NCBI RefSeq assembly: GCF_000959725.1
Contig: NZ_CP009322.1
Coordinates: 434,001-498,000, forward strand
Direction of reading: 5' to 3'
DNA length: 64,000 nucleotides
Source: Burkholderia gladioli
GTDB lineage: Bacteria > Pseudomonadota > Gammaproteobacteria > Burkholderiales > Burkholderiaceae
The translations under genes were made by a program, and so were the position numbers. Within the stretch, counting starts at the first letter, position 1, and every line of letters begins with the position of its first letter. The notes under the pieces were generated by a model. It was given only the letters and a program-made list of their open reading frames with translations. It was not told the origin of the DNA and made no database searches. Below, piece by piece: positions 63,618-64,000 of this stretch.

Positions 63618-64000
63618 ATGACTCATCGCCATGCAGCGTCATACGAGCTGGACTTCGAACACGACAACCTCATCCTGCGCGATCACCGCGTGCATGGCGT
63701 GAGCATCCTGCCCGGCGTGACGCTGATCGACGTCGTGTATCGGCTCGGGCAGCACCTGCTCGGACATCAGCGCTTCGAACTCGCGCAGTTGCTGTTCCGG
63801 CTGCCGCTGGCCACCTCCGGACACCTCGCGCGGCGCATGACGGTGCGCTTCGCACCCGGCGCGGACCGCGGGTGCTGGACCGTCTCGCTGTCGAGCGTGC
63901 CGCTGCGCTCGGGCGTGCCGGGCACGGGGCGCGACCTGCATGCCGAATGCGTGCTGCGCGAACTCGATGCGGAGGACCTGCGCGACCCGGCCGAGGCGGA
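63618..64000 (+). CDS. PKS5: trans-AT polyketide synthase, N-terminal DH (cut by window edge)
   Basis: 127 codons are visible before the right edge. The protein begins with a dehydratase domain: the active-site motif HxxxGxxxxP is intact as HRVHGVSILPG near residue 23. The gene starts 25 bases after PKS4 and has AGGA at 63605-63608 at good spacing. The DH completes module 14, whose KS is at the end of PKS4. The catalytic Asp and everything downstream lie outside the window. Confidence 0.9.
   Translation, partial: MTHRHAASYELDFEHDNLILRDHRVHGVSILPGVTLIDVVYRLGQHLLGHQRFELAQLLFRLPLATSGHLARRMTVRFAPGADRGCWTVSLSSVPLRSGVPGTGRDLHAECVLRELDAEDLRDPAEA

Overview
This window is most of a large trans-acyltransferase (trans-AT) type I polyketide synthase cluster. 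The DNA is very GC-rich, the PKS proteins contain no internal AT domains, and the upstream operon carries a complete beta-branching set plus a PfaD-type trans-enoylreductase. Together these suggest a Gram-negative producer of the Burkholderia kind. That is inference: no rRNA or housekeeping gene is present to fix the taxon.

Layout. Minus-strand operon (1-5945), in transcription order: PfaD-like FMN enoylreductase (4548-5945), donor ACP (4297-4545), decarboxylating ketosynthase with Cys to Ser (3090-4319), HMG-CoA synthase homologue (1808-3070), dehydrating enoyl-CoA hydratase ECH1 (1020-1811), decarboxylating hydratase ECH2 (271-1020), and an unrecognised gene cut by the left edge (1-254). 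Gaps are at most about 20 bases and several genes overlap. An AT-rich divergent intergenic region (5946-6775) follows. The plus strand then carries a free ACP (6776-7042), a discrete AT (7039-7935), an AsnB-like amidotransferase (8038-10002), and five collinear PKS genes: PKS1 (9999-26414), PKS2 (26411-37750), PKS3 (37738-48600), PKS4 (48614-63592) and PKS5 (63618 to the right edge, incomplete).

Modules read from motifs: M1 KS-ACP-ACP-ER; M2 KS-KR-ACP; M3 KS-DH-KR-ACP; M4 KS-DH-KR|ACP; M5 KS-DH-KR-ACP; M6 KS-ACP-ACP; M7 KS-KR|MT-ACP; M8 KS-KR-ACP; M9 KS-KR-ACP; M10 KS|DH-KR-ACP; M11 KS-KR-ACP; M12 KS-MT-ACP; M13 KS-KR-ACP; M14 KS|DH... (the bar is a protein boundary). Every subunit boundary falls inside a module. 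All 14 KS domains keep their Cys and both His.

How the genes work together (inference). The free ACP, AT and amidotransferase make an amidated dicarboxylic starter (malonamyl or succinamyl). M1 extends it. The minus-strand cassette then puts a beta-methyl group on the tandem ACPs of M1 and M6, the only ACPs with the DSxxxxxW beta-branching flag. M3-M5 should build consecutive double bonds, M7 an alpha-methyl/beta-hydroxy unit, and M8-M13 mainly hydroxyls, with one methylating module (M12) that looks non-elongating. No thioesterase is in the window, so the assembly line continues to the right. From memory the gene order and the KS|DH subunit junctions resemble the gladiolin/etnangien class from Burkholderia gladioli and myxobacteria; this could not be checked here.

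The PKS genes also record recent recombination. There are four pairs of long near-identical segments: DH-KR of M3/M4, KS of M5/M6, KR of M9/M11, and the first part of KS10/KS12. Two in-frame hexanucleotide repeat tracts lie in linkers.
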